In this document: piece after piece, positions 41,256 to 49,672 of the stretch
Numbering within the stretch: the first letter of the stretch is position 1
Layout: every line of letters begins with the position of its first letter
IMG/VR virus record: IMGVR_UViG_3300009705_000021
Location: 1-53,117 of that record
Strand: one strand, 5' to 3'
Source: a virus
Length of the DNA: 53,117 bases
The notes under the pieces: model-generated
Told to the model about the DNA's origin: nothing
Database searches by the model: none
What the model saw: only the letters and a program-made list of their open reading frames with translations
Program-made: the position numbers and the translations under genes

Positions 41256-41549
41256 TTATTCAAAGTCAAGACCGTACTTTTCATTGATGGTCAGTATTCG
41301 TTGCATGATTGCGACATGGAGTATATGTTGTTTTTCTGTATCAAGACCACACCACGCTTGAATAGGTGATGCTCTGAACACTATCCATCTGTTGTGGTAG
41401 TATTCGGATGGGTCTTCTTCATCCCATCCCGAGAAAATCATATCGAGGTATTCTTGTTTGTTGAGTTTAGACCATATATCCCTTAGTGCAGACATGAAGT
41501 CGTTTGGCGTGGCTGAGATTCGGGTACTTTTGATTACTTTATCGTTCAT
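41256..41549 (-). CDS. Hypothetical protein
   Basis: 97 residues, helical with aromatic residues (YLDMIFSGWDEEDPSEYYHNRW). ATGA overlap with the upstream gene. Last gene of the operon that starts at 42803. Function unknown. Confidence 0.55.
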   Translation of the reverse strand: MNDKVIKSTRISATPNDFMSALRDIWSKLNKQEYLDMIFSGWDEEDPSEYYHNRWIVFRASPIQAWCGLDTEKQHILHVAIMQRILTINEKYGLDFE

Positions 41550-41827
41550 ATTTTTTCCTCCTTACATTCACAATCCTCGACCGTGTCCCCACAGCCTGCA
41601 CAACTCTCACAGACACAACAATCGTCTCCGAGTTCTTCACAAGTCTCGCAATACAGACCGTCAGTGATTAACATATCCACATAGTCGTTGAACCCACACC
41701 GATAAGCGATTGGGTCACACTGTCTAAGAACCACTGATGCGTAGAAAGTGATATTACCGACACGAAGTTCTGTGTCTTGACAATCATCGAGCATATCCTT
41801 GTATGCGTCTTCGAGTTCGACATTCAT
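41546..41827 (-). CDS. Cys-rich hypothetical protein
   Basis: 93 residues from ATG 41827 (TAATG overlap). The C-terminal third holds ten Cys in CxxC-like spacing (YCETCEELGDDCCVCESCAG), probably two zinc sites. N-terminal half acidic and helical. Function unknown. Confidence 0.55.
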   Translation of the reverse strand: MNVELEDAYKDMLDDCQDTELRVGNITFYASVVLRQCDPIAYRCGFNDYVDMLITDGLYCETCEELGDDCCVCESCAGCGDTVEDCECKEEKI

Positions 41828-42087
41828 TATTCCCACACCTCCTCTAACTTAACAAACTCCTTATCATAGCACGAGATTTCCTCAGGCCTTTTCCAATCAA
41901 TAGTTTGCTCGCTATCATCATTCTCTAAAGTGAAAATGTCTCCATTCTTTAGAATAACCACACAGACCCCGTGACTGATATAGATTTCTTCGACATCATC
42001 CATCTTGATATTAGAGCCCTCTGGCGAATTAAATGTGATGAAGCATTTGTACTCAGCCTCAATAAAAACAATTCTCTTGTCAATCAT
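41827..42087 (-). CDS. Small beta-rich hypothetical protein
   Basis: 86 residues with alternating strands (RIVFIEAEYKCFITF, VCVVILKNGDIFTLEN). ATGA and TAATG overlaps on both sides show coupled translation. Function unknown. Confidence 0.55.
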   Translation of the reverse strand: MIDKRIVFIEAEYKCFITFNSPEGSNIKMDDVEEIYISHGVCVVILKNGDIFTLENDDSEQTIDWKRPEEISCYDKEFVKLEEVWE

Positions 42088-42803
42088 TCTTCCTCATCCT
42101 CGTAGTGTGTAGCATCCTTTGGTAGAGATTTAGCGAGCCATGAAACATCACAGGCTTCGACCCGTGAATAGTGCAAATCAACCGAGCAATTAAATGTTGG
42201 GTCAGCATAACCAAGAGGTCTCAAGGCGTTATCAATTCTGTGGGTCACAAAGGACACGACATCTTCGACTTCTTGAGAATCCATGACTTTGCTTGAGCCG
42301 GTGATACTGATTTCAAAGCGAGCGCTTCTTGTATTTCCACCGAGCCTTGCTGAAACCCATTCTTCTCCAACAGTAAAGTGTAGCGCATATCCATCATCAT
42401 AAGTCTCGTTGCCCATATCAGACCAATAAACATATACTGCGTTGCTCGAACCGCCTGCAAACTTTTGGTATTCAGTGCTTCGCTTCTTCTCGTACCCAAG
42501 ACGAGGTTTCAAGCCTTGTAGTCGAAGGAAATTGATAATCTGCTCGGCTGTTCCGTCTTGCCAAGATTGGAGGACAAGTGTTTCTCCCTTACACATGATT
42601 TTCGGCGTTGAAGTCTCAACCGCTTTAGGTCTGAAAACTTCGGCATCGACCTCATCCTTTTCATAGTCGTACCATATGATACCTTTCTCTGCGAGCGCAT
42701 CACAGTGTTGCCAATGGACTTCTCTTTCATGGGGTGGAATTGTCTCATATCTAATTGAGACAACCCTTTTCGCTGTTCGTTGTGCTTCATTTTGGTTCGT
42801 CAT
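42084..42803 (-). CDS. Hypothetical protein opening with MTNQN
   Basis: 239 residues. Beta-rich middle (YVYWSDMGNETYDDGYALHF, ARFEISITGSSKV). It begins MTNQNEAQ, close to the MANQN starts of the genes at 49651 and 50555, all under the same kind of promoter. Function unknown. Heads a four-gene operon. Confidence 0.55.
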   Translation of the reverse strand: MTNQNEAQRTAKRVVSIRYETIPPHEREVHWQHCDALAEKGIIWYDYEKDEVDAEVFRPKAVETSTPKIMCKGETLVLQSWQDGTAEQIINFLRLQGLKPRLGYEKKRSTEYQKFAGGSSNAVYVYWSDMGNETYDDGYALHFTVGEEWVSARLGGNTRSARFEISITGSSKVMDSQEVEDVVSFVTHRIDNALRPLGYADPTFNCSVDLHYSRVEACDVSWLAKSLPKDATHYEDEEE

Positions 42804-42837
42804 ACTTGTTCACCTACTCAACCTTATCCGATGCCCC

Positions 42838-42862
42838 TATATAAAGGCTGTGGCTCTTCGAC
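42838..42862 (-). promoter_or_regulatory. Promoter with upstream GAGAGCC-type element
   Basis: GTCGAAGAGCC (one change from consensus), 6 bp, then TTTATATA, then GGGG. Ends 34 bp before ATG 42803. One of ten copies of this module. Confidence 0.8.
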
Positions 42863-42875
42863 AGTTTGGTGTTGT

Positions 42876-43235
42876 TCATGCTGAAAACTCCTTTACTATC
42901 TCCTTAATATCCTCATCATCATCTTCCTCATCATATTGTGCTTTGACCCATCTTTTAATCCATGCTTCTGCTCGCTCGACGATAGTTAAATGCTGTGTTG
43001 TTTCATCTCTGTTATACAGACCGTGTGATGCTGATTCATCAAGACCGAAGTCGGCATACATACAGTCGTGACAAACATATTCTCCACTGCCGATATACTC
43101 AAACATATTGAAGTATGCTCCATTGACTGTGACCACTAAACTATGCTCTTCATCATCTGCAACAATAGAGCCGTAAGTTAAAACCTCCCATAAGTCACAG
43201 GTTGAGAAATTACTTTGTCTGTAATTTGCGCTCAT
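42876..43235 (-). CDS. Acidic hypothetical protein
   Basis: 119 residues. ATGA overlap with the upstream gene. A pair of Cys (YVCHDCMYADF) and a C-terminal run of Asp/Glu (YDEEDDDEDIKEIVKEF). Function unknown. Confidence 0.55.
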   Translation of the reverse strand: MSANYRQSNFSTCDLWEVLTYGSIVADDEEHSLVVTVNGAYFNMFEYIGSGEYVCHDCMYADFGLDESASHGLYNRDETTQHLTIVERAEAWIKRWVKAQYDEEDDDEDIKEIVKEFSA

Positions 43236-43468
43236 TCTAATCCCCCATCGAGGACAGCAAGAATGTGCTCCGGCAATTCATCAGTTAGAAAGGTAGGTGA
43301 AAGTACTCTCATATACCCGTGCAAATTATCTCCGTAATAGAGCATAACTTGTATCTGCTCGGCATACGAAAAACCTTCTCTTATGATATTAGGTCCATCA
43401 TCGTATTCTATCCATAGACCATCCATATCATAGTCGTCTAAATTATTTATCTCATAATCTTTTGTCAT
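43232..43468 (-). CDS. Small acidic hypothetical protein
   Basis: 78 residues, Asp/Tyr-rich (NNLDDYDMDGLWIEYDDGPN). First gene after the promoter at 43508; coupled to the next by ATGA. Function unknown. Confidence 0.55.
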   Translation of the reverse strand: MTKDYEINNLDDYDMDGLWIEYDDGPNIIREGFSYAEQIQVMLYYGDNLHGYMRVLSPTFLTDELPEHILAVLDGGLE

Positions 43469-43507
43469 ATCGCATCACTCCGCTTCATCTACACATAGTA
43501 TTACCCC

Positions 43508-43532
43508 TATATAAAGACTATGGCTCTCCGAC
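43508..43532 (-). promoter_or_regulatory. Promoter with upstream GAGAGCC-type element
   Basis: GTCGGAGAGCC, 6 bp, TTTATATA, then GGGG; 39 bp before ATG 43468. The stop codon of the upstream 50-residue gene lies in the 6-bp spacer. Confidence 0.85.
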
Positions 43533-43670
43533 ATAATTCACTATATCGGATATGAGCTCCTCCATTTCATCATAAATAGGGTCATCCCATTCATCGAGAT
43601 TTAATTGTTCGAGGAATCTAACACAGACCGAAACTAATGAATACAATAATAACTTCTCTAATTCCTTCAT
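43518..43670 (-). CDS. Small helical hypothetical protein
   Basis: 50 residues: KELEKLLLYSLVSVCVRFLEQL, then an acidic helix (EWDDPIYDEMEELI). It starts just after the helicase stop and ends YVGEP inside the promoter element at 43508-43532. Function unknown. Confidence 0.45.
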   Translation of the reverse strand: MKELEKLLLYSLVSVCVRFLEQLNLDEWDDPIYDEMEELISDIVNYVGEP

Positions 43671-43672
43671 GC

Positions 43673-45367
43673 TCAACCCAACCTTAGTTTGCTCCAAATA
43701 TCCACGCCTCTTCGACCATCACGGGTGCGTATTATTGAGCAGTGGTGGTTTTCGGATAGTGCGTGCTCCTTAGTGAAGTACTCCTTATGGCACTTATCAC
43801 ATATATGGTCTCTGGTCTTGGGTGTCCGTGCCTTGCGCTCACGCTCTGCATCTGTTTCACCTTCATCCTCCTCGGCTGATTCAAATATCATATTCTCACC
43901 ATCATACCTCCAAAACTCTATACTCCCGCTCGGTAATTTGCCATTGTATTTGAGATTTGTTAATCCCTTCACATCGGTCGTATTGTCAATGAAGAGAAGA
44001 TAGATAATGGCTTTCTCTGCTGAGCCCCTGCGAAGACAACGACCCAAAGTCTGTACCCGAGCCCTTGTTGCATTTGTACCACTGACCATAATACCAAGGT
44101 CAGCATCCGGCACATCAACTCCTTCTGTAAGAGCCTTGCATGACATTAGAAGGCGAGACTTTCCATCCTTAAAATCCTGTAATGCTTGGTCTTGGTCTTT
44201 GCGTTTCATCTCACCGTGATATATGGTCGGGGCAAGCACGGGTTCGTCAAGCCATCGAGATACATCGGGCGGCTCAATACCGGCCTCCTCCCATGAAGTA
44301 CCTACCCATATTTTCGGCTTCTTCTTATCCTCTTCTAAATTGATTAGGTCGGGCAAGTGTGGAGGACAAACGCCGGTATATTTCGAGTGCATCCATTCGA
44401 GTTGATTGATTCGTTGGTGAAAGAGCATAGCCCTAAGGTCGGGGTGCATATCGAGGATAGCATCCACACATGAGAATCGGTGGAATGATTCATTGAGCAC
44501 ACGCTTTCTCGCTTGACACAGGTTCTTGAAACTTGTTAAGAGCCCGTCTTCTTCTTCACCGTTTTGACCCGGTTTGATTGCAAAGAAATTGGTCGTATCA
44601 CCATAGCGTTGTCTCAGTATGAATGAGATTGCTTTAATGTCATCTGTATAGTCGAGATACTTTTTGCGTTCCTCCGAAGTCAAAGGTACTTTCACCGCTC
44701 GAACCGTGAATGGTATAATAACACCATCAGCACGACCTTCTGTATATCCATAGGTATGAACCACAGGTCCACATAAATATGATACCATGCCGAGTCCGGA
44801 GTCTTCACGCTGAGGGGTAGCCGATAGTCCGAGAATAGCATTATGCGGATTATTGATGACCGCATATTTCCTTGTTTGACTCCCGAGATTGTGGCATTCG
44901 TCTGCAATAATTAAATGGTCGGGGGCAGTTTCAGGTAGACCTTTAGCGGCCGTATCAACGGTCACCACATTGATTTGTTGCCAATCTCTGCGACCACCAC
45001 CTAATACACCAATTGGCTCATTAAACGCCATTTGGAGTTGTCTCCTCCACTGATGCTGTAATGCTCGTGTTGGTACGAGAATTGTTATATTCCCCGTTGG
45101 ATGGGTCTGGAGCCATACATTAGCACATTCAAGAGCGAGGATAGTTTTACCTGCTCCCGTGACCGCTTGTATGATACCAAACCATTCTTTATCGACGAAG
45201 TTCTGTCCTTTGACATTCTCTTGATTTTCATTTTTCCATGAGCCCACAGCGTCTTGTTGCCACAGGTAGAGTTTAATGTCTTCGGCTTCGGGATGAAGGT
45301 CACGCAACATCTTGCTGACCCGTTGCTGGCTCAATATATCCTTAATATCTCTATTCTTCTTCATCAT
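43673..45367 (-). CDS. SF2 helicase (XPB/RecG-like core) with C-terminal zinc finger
   Basis: 564 residues from ATG 45367 (GGAG 7 bases upstream). Motif I AVTGAGKTILAL; Ia ILVPTRALQHQW; II IIADECHNLG; III LGLSATPQRED; V/VI region ALTEGVDVPDADLGIM, TLGRCLRRGSAEK. The C-terminal domain has CDKCHKEYFTKEHALSENHH, a C2H2-like finger. This is a DECH-box DNA translocase or helicase, probably in recombination, repair or transcription restart. ATG 45373 and 45364 are alternatives. Confidence 0.88.
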   Translation of the reverse strand: MMKKNRDIKDILSQQRVSKMLRDLHPEAEDIKLYLWQQDAVGSWKNENQENVKGQNFVDKEWFGIIQAVTGAGKTILALECANVWLQTHPTGNITILVPTRALQHQWRRQLQMAFNEPIGVLGGGRRDWQQINVVTVDTAAKGLPETAPDHLIIADECHNLGSQTRKYAVINNPHNAILGLSATPQREDSGLGMVSYLCGPVVHTYGYTEGRADGVIIPFTVRAVKVPLTSEERKKYLDYTDDIKAISFILRQRYGDTTNFFAIKPGQNGEEEDGLLTSFKNLCQARKRVLNESFHRFSCVDAILDMHPDLRAMLFHQRINQLEWMHSKYTGVCPPHLPDLINLEEDKKKPKIWVGTSWEEAGIEPPDVSRWLDEPVLAPTIYHGEMKRKDQDQALQDFKDGKSRLLMSCKALTEGVDVPDADLGIMVSGTNATRARVQTLGRCLRRGSAEKAIIYLLFIDNTTDVKGLTNLKYNGKLPSGSIEFWRYDGENMIFESAEEDEGETDAERERKARTPKTRDHICDKCHKEYFTKEHALSENHHCSIIRTRDGRRGVDIWSKLRLG

Positions 45368-45830
45368 CACCATTCTCCGTCATTTTATTAGGTAGGACAA
45401 TTTTCTTATGCTCTTCGGCTTCAAGAATTAACATCTCGGCCACTTCACTAAGACGCTCTGGCTTGAGATTACCTGCAAGACATTCTTGAGCACAGATGGT
45501 TAAGCGGTCAATGATTGCTTTAACCTCCATGAGACGGGTTTCTGTTTCAGACCACTTCGACCACGGATGAAGACTCTGTACCGCATCCTTTCGAGATTTA
45601 TGTGGCTCCCATTCACCTGTTCCACTAATTGCGGTCACATAAGAAGTATTCTCCGGCAGTGGCTCAAACATTTCGCTTCCATCTCTTACATCATAAATGA
45701 AGTAGACCGTTTCAGTGATACGGTTTCGTTGCTGTCTCACGAACCTGTCAAAATTAGGTAATTCGGGTTCATCGGGTATATCACCATTTAGGTCTCTTAC
45801 ATCAATCTCATCTATTTTTTCATCGGCCAT
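45351..45830 (-). CDS. Acidic hypothetical protein upstream of the helicase
   Basis: 159 residues, Asp/Glu-rich at both ends. Central part has FVRQQRNRITETVYFIYDVRD and a long helix (ETETRLMEVKAIIDRLT). Overlaps the helicase start. GAGGAG lies 8 bases before its ATG. Function unknown. Confidence 0.6.
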   Translation of the reverse strand: MADEKIDEIDVRDLNGDIPDEPELPNFDRFVRQQRNRITETVYFIYDVRDGSEMFEPLPENTSYVTAISGTGEWEPHKSRKDAVQSLHPWSKWSETETRLMEVKAIIDRLTICAQECLAGNLKPERLSEVAEMLILEAEEHKKIVLPNKMTENGDDEEE

Positions 45831-45868
45831 CTTAACAACTCCTCTTCAAACTCACTAAACATTGTAAG

Positions 45869-45893
45869 TATATAAACATATTGGCTCTCGGAG
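45869..45893 (-). promoter_or_regulatory. Promoter with upstream GAGAGCC-type element
   Basis: CTCCGAGAGCC, 6 bp, TTTATATA; 38 bp before ATG 45830, driving the acidic protein/helicase operon. Confidence 0.85.
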
Positions 45894-45901
45894 TCTTGGT
45901 C

Positions 45902-46207
45902 TTAAGTACGGACATATACGAGAACCCTCCCTTTGAGATGTATTCCGGTGAACCATTGTGGAGCAGCATTATTATAATCCATCTCCATGATTCCACCATC
46001 CTCGTTGCACCATGCTGAGACAATGTCGGACCGACCCCAAAATGTACGGGGAACACTTTCAACATATCCGGCGACACACATTTGCGCCCATGTGAGCCAA
46101 CCATCATCCTCAGGAAATAGACATGGGGTCACTTGATGTGACATACCATTAGTCTCTAAAACCCAACATTCATGATTCTCGCCACGCTTCGGCTCTGCCA
46201 TCACCAT
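45902..46207 (-). CDS. DUF3846-like protein
   Basis: 101 residues from ATG 46207 (TAATG overlap). LTWAQMCVAGYVESVP, then CNEDGG and NNAAPQWFTGIHLKGRVLVYV, resembles DUF3846, where a VGGxIE strand, a NExG turn and a GxVLV strand are typical. This is a phage/plasmid family of unknown function. Confidence 0.6.
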   Translation of the reverse strand: MVMAEPKRGENHECWVLETNGMSHQVTPCLFPEDDGWLTWAQMCVAGYVESVPRTFWGRSDIVSAWCNEDGGIMEMDYNNAAPQWFTGIHLKGRVLVYVRT

Positions 46208-46416
46208 TACTCCAGACCCCCATTGACTTTGTGCCACTGAACCTTGCCACCCTTGAATCTATGGAGCACATAACCGAAGGATTTCTTCTCCAACCTTTTG
46301 ACCTTCATTTCATCGGTTGCTTTAAGAGCACCCTCTCTCGTAGAGTACCACTTAACCCCGAGCACTTCATCGGGAAACCACCATTCGAGCCGCCATTCTT
46401 TTACATTCTCATTCAT
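46207..46416 (-). CDS. Small hypothetical protein
   Basis: 69 residues from ATG 46416, with GGAG 9 bases upstream. Trp-rich start (KEWRLEWWFPDEVLGVKWY) and a basic C-terminus (HRFKGGKVQWHKV). 8-bp overlap with the zinc gene ahead. Function unknown. Confidence 0.5.
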   Translation of the reverse strand: MNENVKEWRLEWWFPDEVLGVKWYSTREGALKATDEMKVKRLEKKSFGYVLHRFKGGKVQWHKVNGGLE

Positions 46417-46522
46417 ATCCATCATCTCCATTGCCTTTCGCTTTGCACTCGGCACAACAGTATTCTTCTCCGTTTGGGGAGTCCATGTCGTATTCGCACC
46501 ATAAGCAGTTTCTCGTTTTCAT
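46409..46522 (-). CDS. Zinc micro-protein
   Basis: 37 residues: CLWC and CCAEC (about residues 6-9 and 22-26), a complete four-Cys site in a tiny protein. TAATG overlap with the upstream gene and overlap with the next start. Function unknown. Confidence 0.5.
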   Translation of the reverse strand: MKTRNCLWCEYDMDSPNGEEYCCAECKAKGNGDDGYE

Positions 46523-46737
46523 TATTCATCATCTCCTATTTTCTTCAAGTGTCGGCTTATCTCTTGCAAACACTGCTCACCGACAAGATTCACTATATTG
46601 CTCCCCAATGATAAATCCTTATCATACTCGGGGTGTAGCATTAAGTGCTCCTCTATCGCAAAAACATCTATTCCGAGCATTCTCCAACCATAAGTCTTTC
46701 CAGCCTCTAAGACCGCATATTGACTAAAAGAGGTCAT
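46522..46737 (-). CDS. Small hypothetical protein
   Basis: 71 residues. ATGA overlap with the ArdC-like gene upstream, TAATG overlap downstream. Helical (LGIDVFAIEEHLMLHPEYDK, CLQEISRHLKKIG). Function unknown. Confidence 0.5.
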   Translation of the reverse strand: MTSFSQYAVLEAGKTYGWRMLGIDVFAIEEHLMLHPEYDKDLSLGSNIVNLVGEQCLQEISRHLKKIGDDE

Positions 46738-47960
46738 TCTTCTTCATCTCCTGTTGTTTCTCCACAGTGGTTGCATTTGGCTCCATCTAATTCATCAGTA
46801 TAGTCGAGATGCTTACATGGCCTTATTTTAATCTCACTTGGGATAAAAGTCTCATAGAAAATCTCTATCGGGAATATAGATTCACCAAGAGCCCATAGTT
46901 CATTCATTTCAATACATCTCTTGCAATCACACGGGTCTTCGTCTTCTGCTCGGAATCGTGAATGTTCCACATATGGGTCAATAACACAATCAACAGCCTT
47001 TTGAGCCTTTGTCGCCGCCTTCATCAGTGCTTCGGGTTCATCATTGAGAATCCTAATCCAATGTGATAAATACTCGGCGTGCATCATCTCACCTGTCAAA
47101 CCAAATGCTCCCATCAAGAATGCTGACCCTAATTCGGCAATCAACTCCTCGAAGGCATAATCCTCTGAACCGAAACGATTCATGTTAGGCCGAGATTCCC
47201 TAAGTGGGTGACCTGTGCTATGCACACATTCATGACCCTTGGTCGCAAGGTAATGTAAATTATTCTCAAATTGTTTTCTCTTCGGTAATGCTATACGGTC
47301 ACGGCTCGGGGTGTAAAACGCCCTGTCTCCACCATGTTTCAATTCAATCGGACCACCCTTTGTAGTCGCCATATAGTGAACCAAACAGTCATCCAACTCC
47401 TTCTCCATTCCGCTAAAGTCTTTGGCAGTCATCTCGCTACCTTCAACCTTCTCGAGTGGGGGTAATTCTGTTTGGTCACGGTTAAAGACCGTATATGTCC
47501 TCAAAAGGAATGAGACTTTCTCTTCATCTTTTCCTGTTTCCTTATTCTCTTTACTATAAGTAGTCGGTTTCCAAAATATGATGGTCGTTCCGGCTTCGCC
47601 TTTCTTGACCCCGTACCATTTGGTCGTCTTTTTCCAAGGTCCGTTTCTCCCATCCACCAATTCAAACTCCTTTTTAGAGACAGCGTGTTTAGTGCTCAAT
47701 TTCTTCCATTGGTCATAAGTACCCCACTGAGCACTTTCAAACTCGAATCCACCGAGCCATAGAATAATAGTATTTATTCCTCTATACGAGGTTCCTCGAA
47801 CATTATGTGGCATTGCATCCATTCCGAGCGAAGTCCAAGACTTGCTCCATGTACCAAAATCTCCTGTTTGTAAGCGGTCAATAAATGTATCAGCAAGTTC
47901 TCGCATCATCTCTTTACGAGCCTCTTTGCCGAGTCCACGCCCGAATGATTTTTGAGCCAT
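46734..47960 (-). CDS. ArdC-like antirestriction protein with zincin domain
   Basis: 408 residues from ATG 47960, with GGAGGTG upstream. The N-terminal ssDNA-binding ArdC-like domain shows TWSKSWTSLGMDAMPHNVRG, YRGINTIILWLGGFE and KKGEAGTTIIFWKP. The C-terminal metallopeptidase-like domain has KGHECVHSTGHP (an HExxH site) and FEELIAELGSAFLMG, which supplies the third ligand. A CxxC pair follows near the end (CDCKRC). ArdC proteins shield incoming DNA from restriction. Surrounded by small unknown genes, an anti-defence island by context. Confidence 0.8.
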   Translation of the reverse strand: MAQKSFGRGLGKEARKEMMRELADTFIDRLQTGDFGTWSKSWTSLGMDAMPHNVRGTSYRGINTIILWLGGFEFESAQWGTYDQWKKLSTKHAVSKKEFELVDGRNGPWKKTTKWYGVKKGEAGTTIIFWKPTTYSKENKETGKDEEKVSFLLRTYTVFNRDQTELPPLEKVEGSEMTAKDFSGMEKELDDCLVHYMATTKGGPIELKHGGDRAFYTPSRDRIALPKRKQFENNLHYLATKGHECVHSTGHPLRESRPNMNRFGSEDYAFEELIAELGSAFLMGAFGLTGEMMHAEYLSHWIRILNDEPEALMKAATKAQKAVDCVIDPYVEHSRFRAEDEDPCDCKRCIEMNELWALGESIFPIEIFYETFIPSEIKIRPCKHLDYTDELDGAKCNHCGETTGDEEE

Positions 47961-47961
47961 A

Positions 47962-48072
47962 TTAAGCACCTCCAATAAATGTTCTGTATTTAGCACCACA
48001 GTCCTCGCAATTGAAATTGCAGAGCCCTGCGTCTATATTCTCTTCACATAATGAGCAATCGTATTCATTCAT
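47962..48072 (-). CDS. Zinc micro-protein ahead of the ArdC-like gene
   Basis: 36 residues: CSLC and CNFNCEDC, four or five Cys. Its final codons contain the GGAGGTG ribosome binding site of the ArdC-like gene. First gene after the promoter at 48112. Function unknown. Confidence 0.55.
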   Translation of the reverse strand: MNEYDCSLCEENIDAGLCNFNCEDCGAKYRTFIGGA

Positions 48073-48215
48073 TTTCTTTCACTCCCTCTACTGAGTCCTA
48101 TGCGTTGCCGGTATATAAAGGCTTTGGCTCTCCGACAGATACTGCGAACCGAAAGCCGTTTAGTGAAATTATTCTCACCATCATTGTTCGAGTCACGAGT
48201 CAATACAGTGGTCAT
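48069..48215 (-). CDS. Doubtful short frame spanning a promoter
   Basis: 48 residues, basic (RLSVRSICRRAKAFIYRQR). It has ATGA overlaps at both ends, as real genes here do, but it runs straight through the promoter module 48112-48136. It may be coincidental. Confidence 0.25.
   Translation of the reverse strand: MTTVLTRDSNNDGENNFTKRLSVRSICRRAKAFIYRQRIGLSRGSERK
48112..48136 (-). promoter_or_regulatory. Promoter with upstream GAGAGCC-type element
   Basis: GTCGGAGAGCC, 6 bp, TTTATATA; 39 bp before ATG 48072, driving the zinc micro-protein/ArdC-like operon. Confidence 0.85.
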
Positions 48216-48388
48216 TCTTTGACCCCCTTCTTTAGCAATAAGAAAGGTCGTAAGCGTTTATCAGCATATGCTCCGGACATAATATCCTCCATCAACTCAA
48301 AGTCGCTCATCAACCCACGATAAGCCTCGATGTAATCGAGAATAAGTGTAGCGTCGATAGCCCACCATTCCTCTAAATTAGGATTCAT
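48212..48388 (-). CDS. Small hypothetical protein
   Basis: 58 residues, helical (EEWWAIDATLILDYIEAYRG) with a basic end (RLRPFLLLKKGVKE). ATGA overlap with the upstream gene. Function unknown. Confidence 0.5.
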   Translation of the reverse strand: MNPNLEEWWAIDATLILDYIEAYRGLMSDFELMEDIMSGAYADKRLRPFLLLKKGVKE

Positions 48389-48546
48389 CTTGGCTCACTA
48401 CTCCACGGTTGAGAATACTTAGTTCCACAAATAGTACAAATCTCAATATAGTTGTCGCCATAAGGCCAACCTTCGGTTCGCCAAATCTCGTGTTTGGTTT
48501 TCATATCTCGACAGTCTGTTCTACATCTTTTTTTGATTGTGCTCAT
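48385..48546 (-). CDS. Small zinc-binding protein
   Basis: 53 residues: CRTDC near the start and CTIC later, with basic N-terminus (STIKKRCRTDCRDMKTK). Coupled by ATGA on both sides. Function unknown. Confidence 0.5.
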   Translation of the reverse strand: MSTIKKRCRTDCRDMKTKHEIWRTEGWPYGDNYIEICTICGTKYSQPWSSEPR

Positions 48547-48896
48547 TCATCATCATTCTCCTTTGCTAATTTGTCCCAATCCTCATCATTTTGAGGAAAC
48601 TTTTCCTCGACCATAATCTTCTCAAGCATATGAATAGAGATTGCATTAGTAATCACCATTGCTCGACCAAACATTACTGCTTCTTGACCTGTCATGCCCA
48701 TGCGAGCGGGTAATTCGTATAGTCTGTCGCACCAATCACAGCACCGACTATGGTCTAAATGCACGGGATGCCCCTCATCGGGTTGACCGGTGTAGCCGTA
48801 AGCATAGGTAGAGTTGCCTTGATATTCCGAACCTTCATAGTGAGTTTCACCATTTATTCTCCAGACCATATCAAATCCACATATACAACATCTCAT
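48543..48896 (-). CDS. Zinc-binding hypothetical protein
   Basis: 117 residues. CCICGF at the N-terminus and HPVHLDHSRCCDWCDRLY in the middle give a C4/H zinc site like HNH-style zinc knuckles, though no clear HNH core is seen. Helical acidic C-terminus. Coupled on both sides. Confidence 0.55.
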   Translation of the reverse strand: MRCCICGFDMVWRINGETHYEGSEYQGNSTYAYGYTGQPDEGHPVHLDHSRCCDWCDRLYELPARMGMTGQEAVMFGRAMVITNAISIHMLEKIMVEEKFPQNDEDWDKLAKENDDE

Positions 48897-49063
48897 TGTG
48901 ATTCCCCCTCATTCTCGACACATCCTTCCCAAAGGTCCCAAGCCGCTGAGGTTTGGCATTTTTCGCAAGAGAAGATGTAGTTAGGCTCCCAATGTATGAG
49001 TTGCCGTACCTCCGAGATTGCTTGAAGTGTGGCTTCATTCTCACAGTAATCGCATTCTCTCAT
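48893..49063 (-). CDS. Small zinc-binding protein
   Basis: 56 residues: CDYC near residue 4 and CEKC near 35, a two-knuckle ribbon, then an acidic end. ATGA overlaps on both sides. Confidence 0.5.
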   Translation of the reverse strand: MRECDYCENEATLQAISEVRQLIHWEPNYIFSCEKCQTSAAWDLWEGCVENEGESQ

Positions 49064-49248
49064 TCACATTCCTCCTCATTTATCATCAACTCTTTTGGAA
49101 CTGGTTCAGTCAAATATGCTCTGCCGGATGAAGAGCGTGACCAAGCCGAGCATTTTCCTTCATGCCCTTTAGGTCTATCACAAGTATATCTCTCATTATT
49201 GGTCCAACGAGCAATTTTCTCGACCATTGCACATCTATTCCAAGTCAT
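49060..49248 (-). CDS. Small hypothetical protein with Cys/His
   Basis: 62 residues: YTCDRPKGHEGKCSAW, a C-H-C zinc-like motif also seen in small phage proteins. ATGA overlaps on both sides. Function unknown. Confidence 0.5.
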   Translation of the reverse strand: MTWNRCAMVEKIARWTNNERYTCDRPKGHEGKCSAWSRSSSGRAYLTEPVPKELMINEEECE

Positions 49249-49415
49249 TCTTCCTCAGTCTCCTTCAAAACCCATGAGCCTGTGTGATAACGACCATCCG
49301 GCAAAAATCTGCCGCTGACCCAAACACGGAGTTTCATCCATGCTTCTCGGGCTTTGTCTTTTTTCTTGGCTCTACTATATGGTACATTTCTCGCTTCTTT
49401 CTTTTCTCTTATCAT
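49245..49415 (-). CDS. Small basic hypothetical protein
   Basis: 56 residues, basic N-terminal half (REKKEARNVPYSRAKKKDKA) with an aromatic C-terminal half (LRVWVSGRFLPDGRYHTG). ATGA overlaps on both sides. Function unknown. Confidence 0.5.
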   Translation of the reverse strand: MIREKKEARNVPYSRAKKKDKAREAWMKLRVWVSGRFLPDGRYHTGSWVLKETEEE

Positions 49416-49651
49416 ATTTCATCCTCCTTAATTTTTCTTTTAATCTCGCTAACAATTAAGTGACCTTCTTCTGTAAGGTCGGGTGATGCTTCGTCAATGG
49501 CTCTTAAGCCAATGAGAACAAGTGAATCGGTGAGGTTTTCGGGAGATATCCATCCGAGCATATCACTACCATAGAGATTGATGCACCGACACATGAAATA
49601 ATGCTCTTCTTCATTGAGCATACTTTTTAGTTTGTGGTTTTGGTTCGCCAT
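49412..49651 (-). CDS. Small hypothetical protein opening with MANQN
   Basis: 79 residues. The ATG lies 21 bp from the TATA box, so the transcript is nearly leaderless. Helical, with CRC near residue 21. The frame is open upstream through the promoter, but the shared MANQN start argues for ATG 49651. Heads a seven- to eight-gene coupled operon down to 48212. Confidence 0.6.
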   Translation of the reverse strand: MANQNHKLKSMLNEEEHYFMCRCINLYGSDMLGWISPENLTDSLVLIGLRAIDEASPDLTEEGHLIVSEIKRKIKEDEI

Positions 49652-49672
49652 GATGAGTCTAAGCGGTGAAAG

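Noticed and set aside
42818-42880. 20-codon frame running through the promoter at 42838
   Set aside because: Starts at an ATGA overlap, but the promoter module is the better explanation of the sequence.
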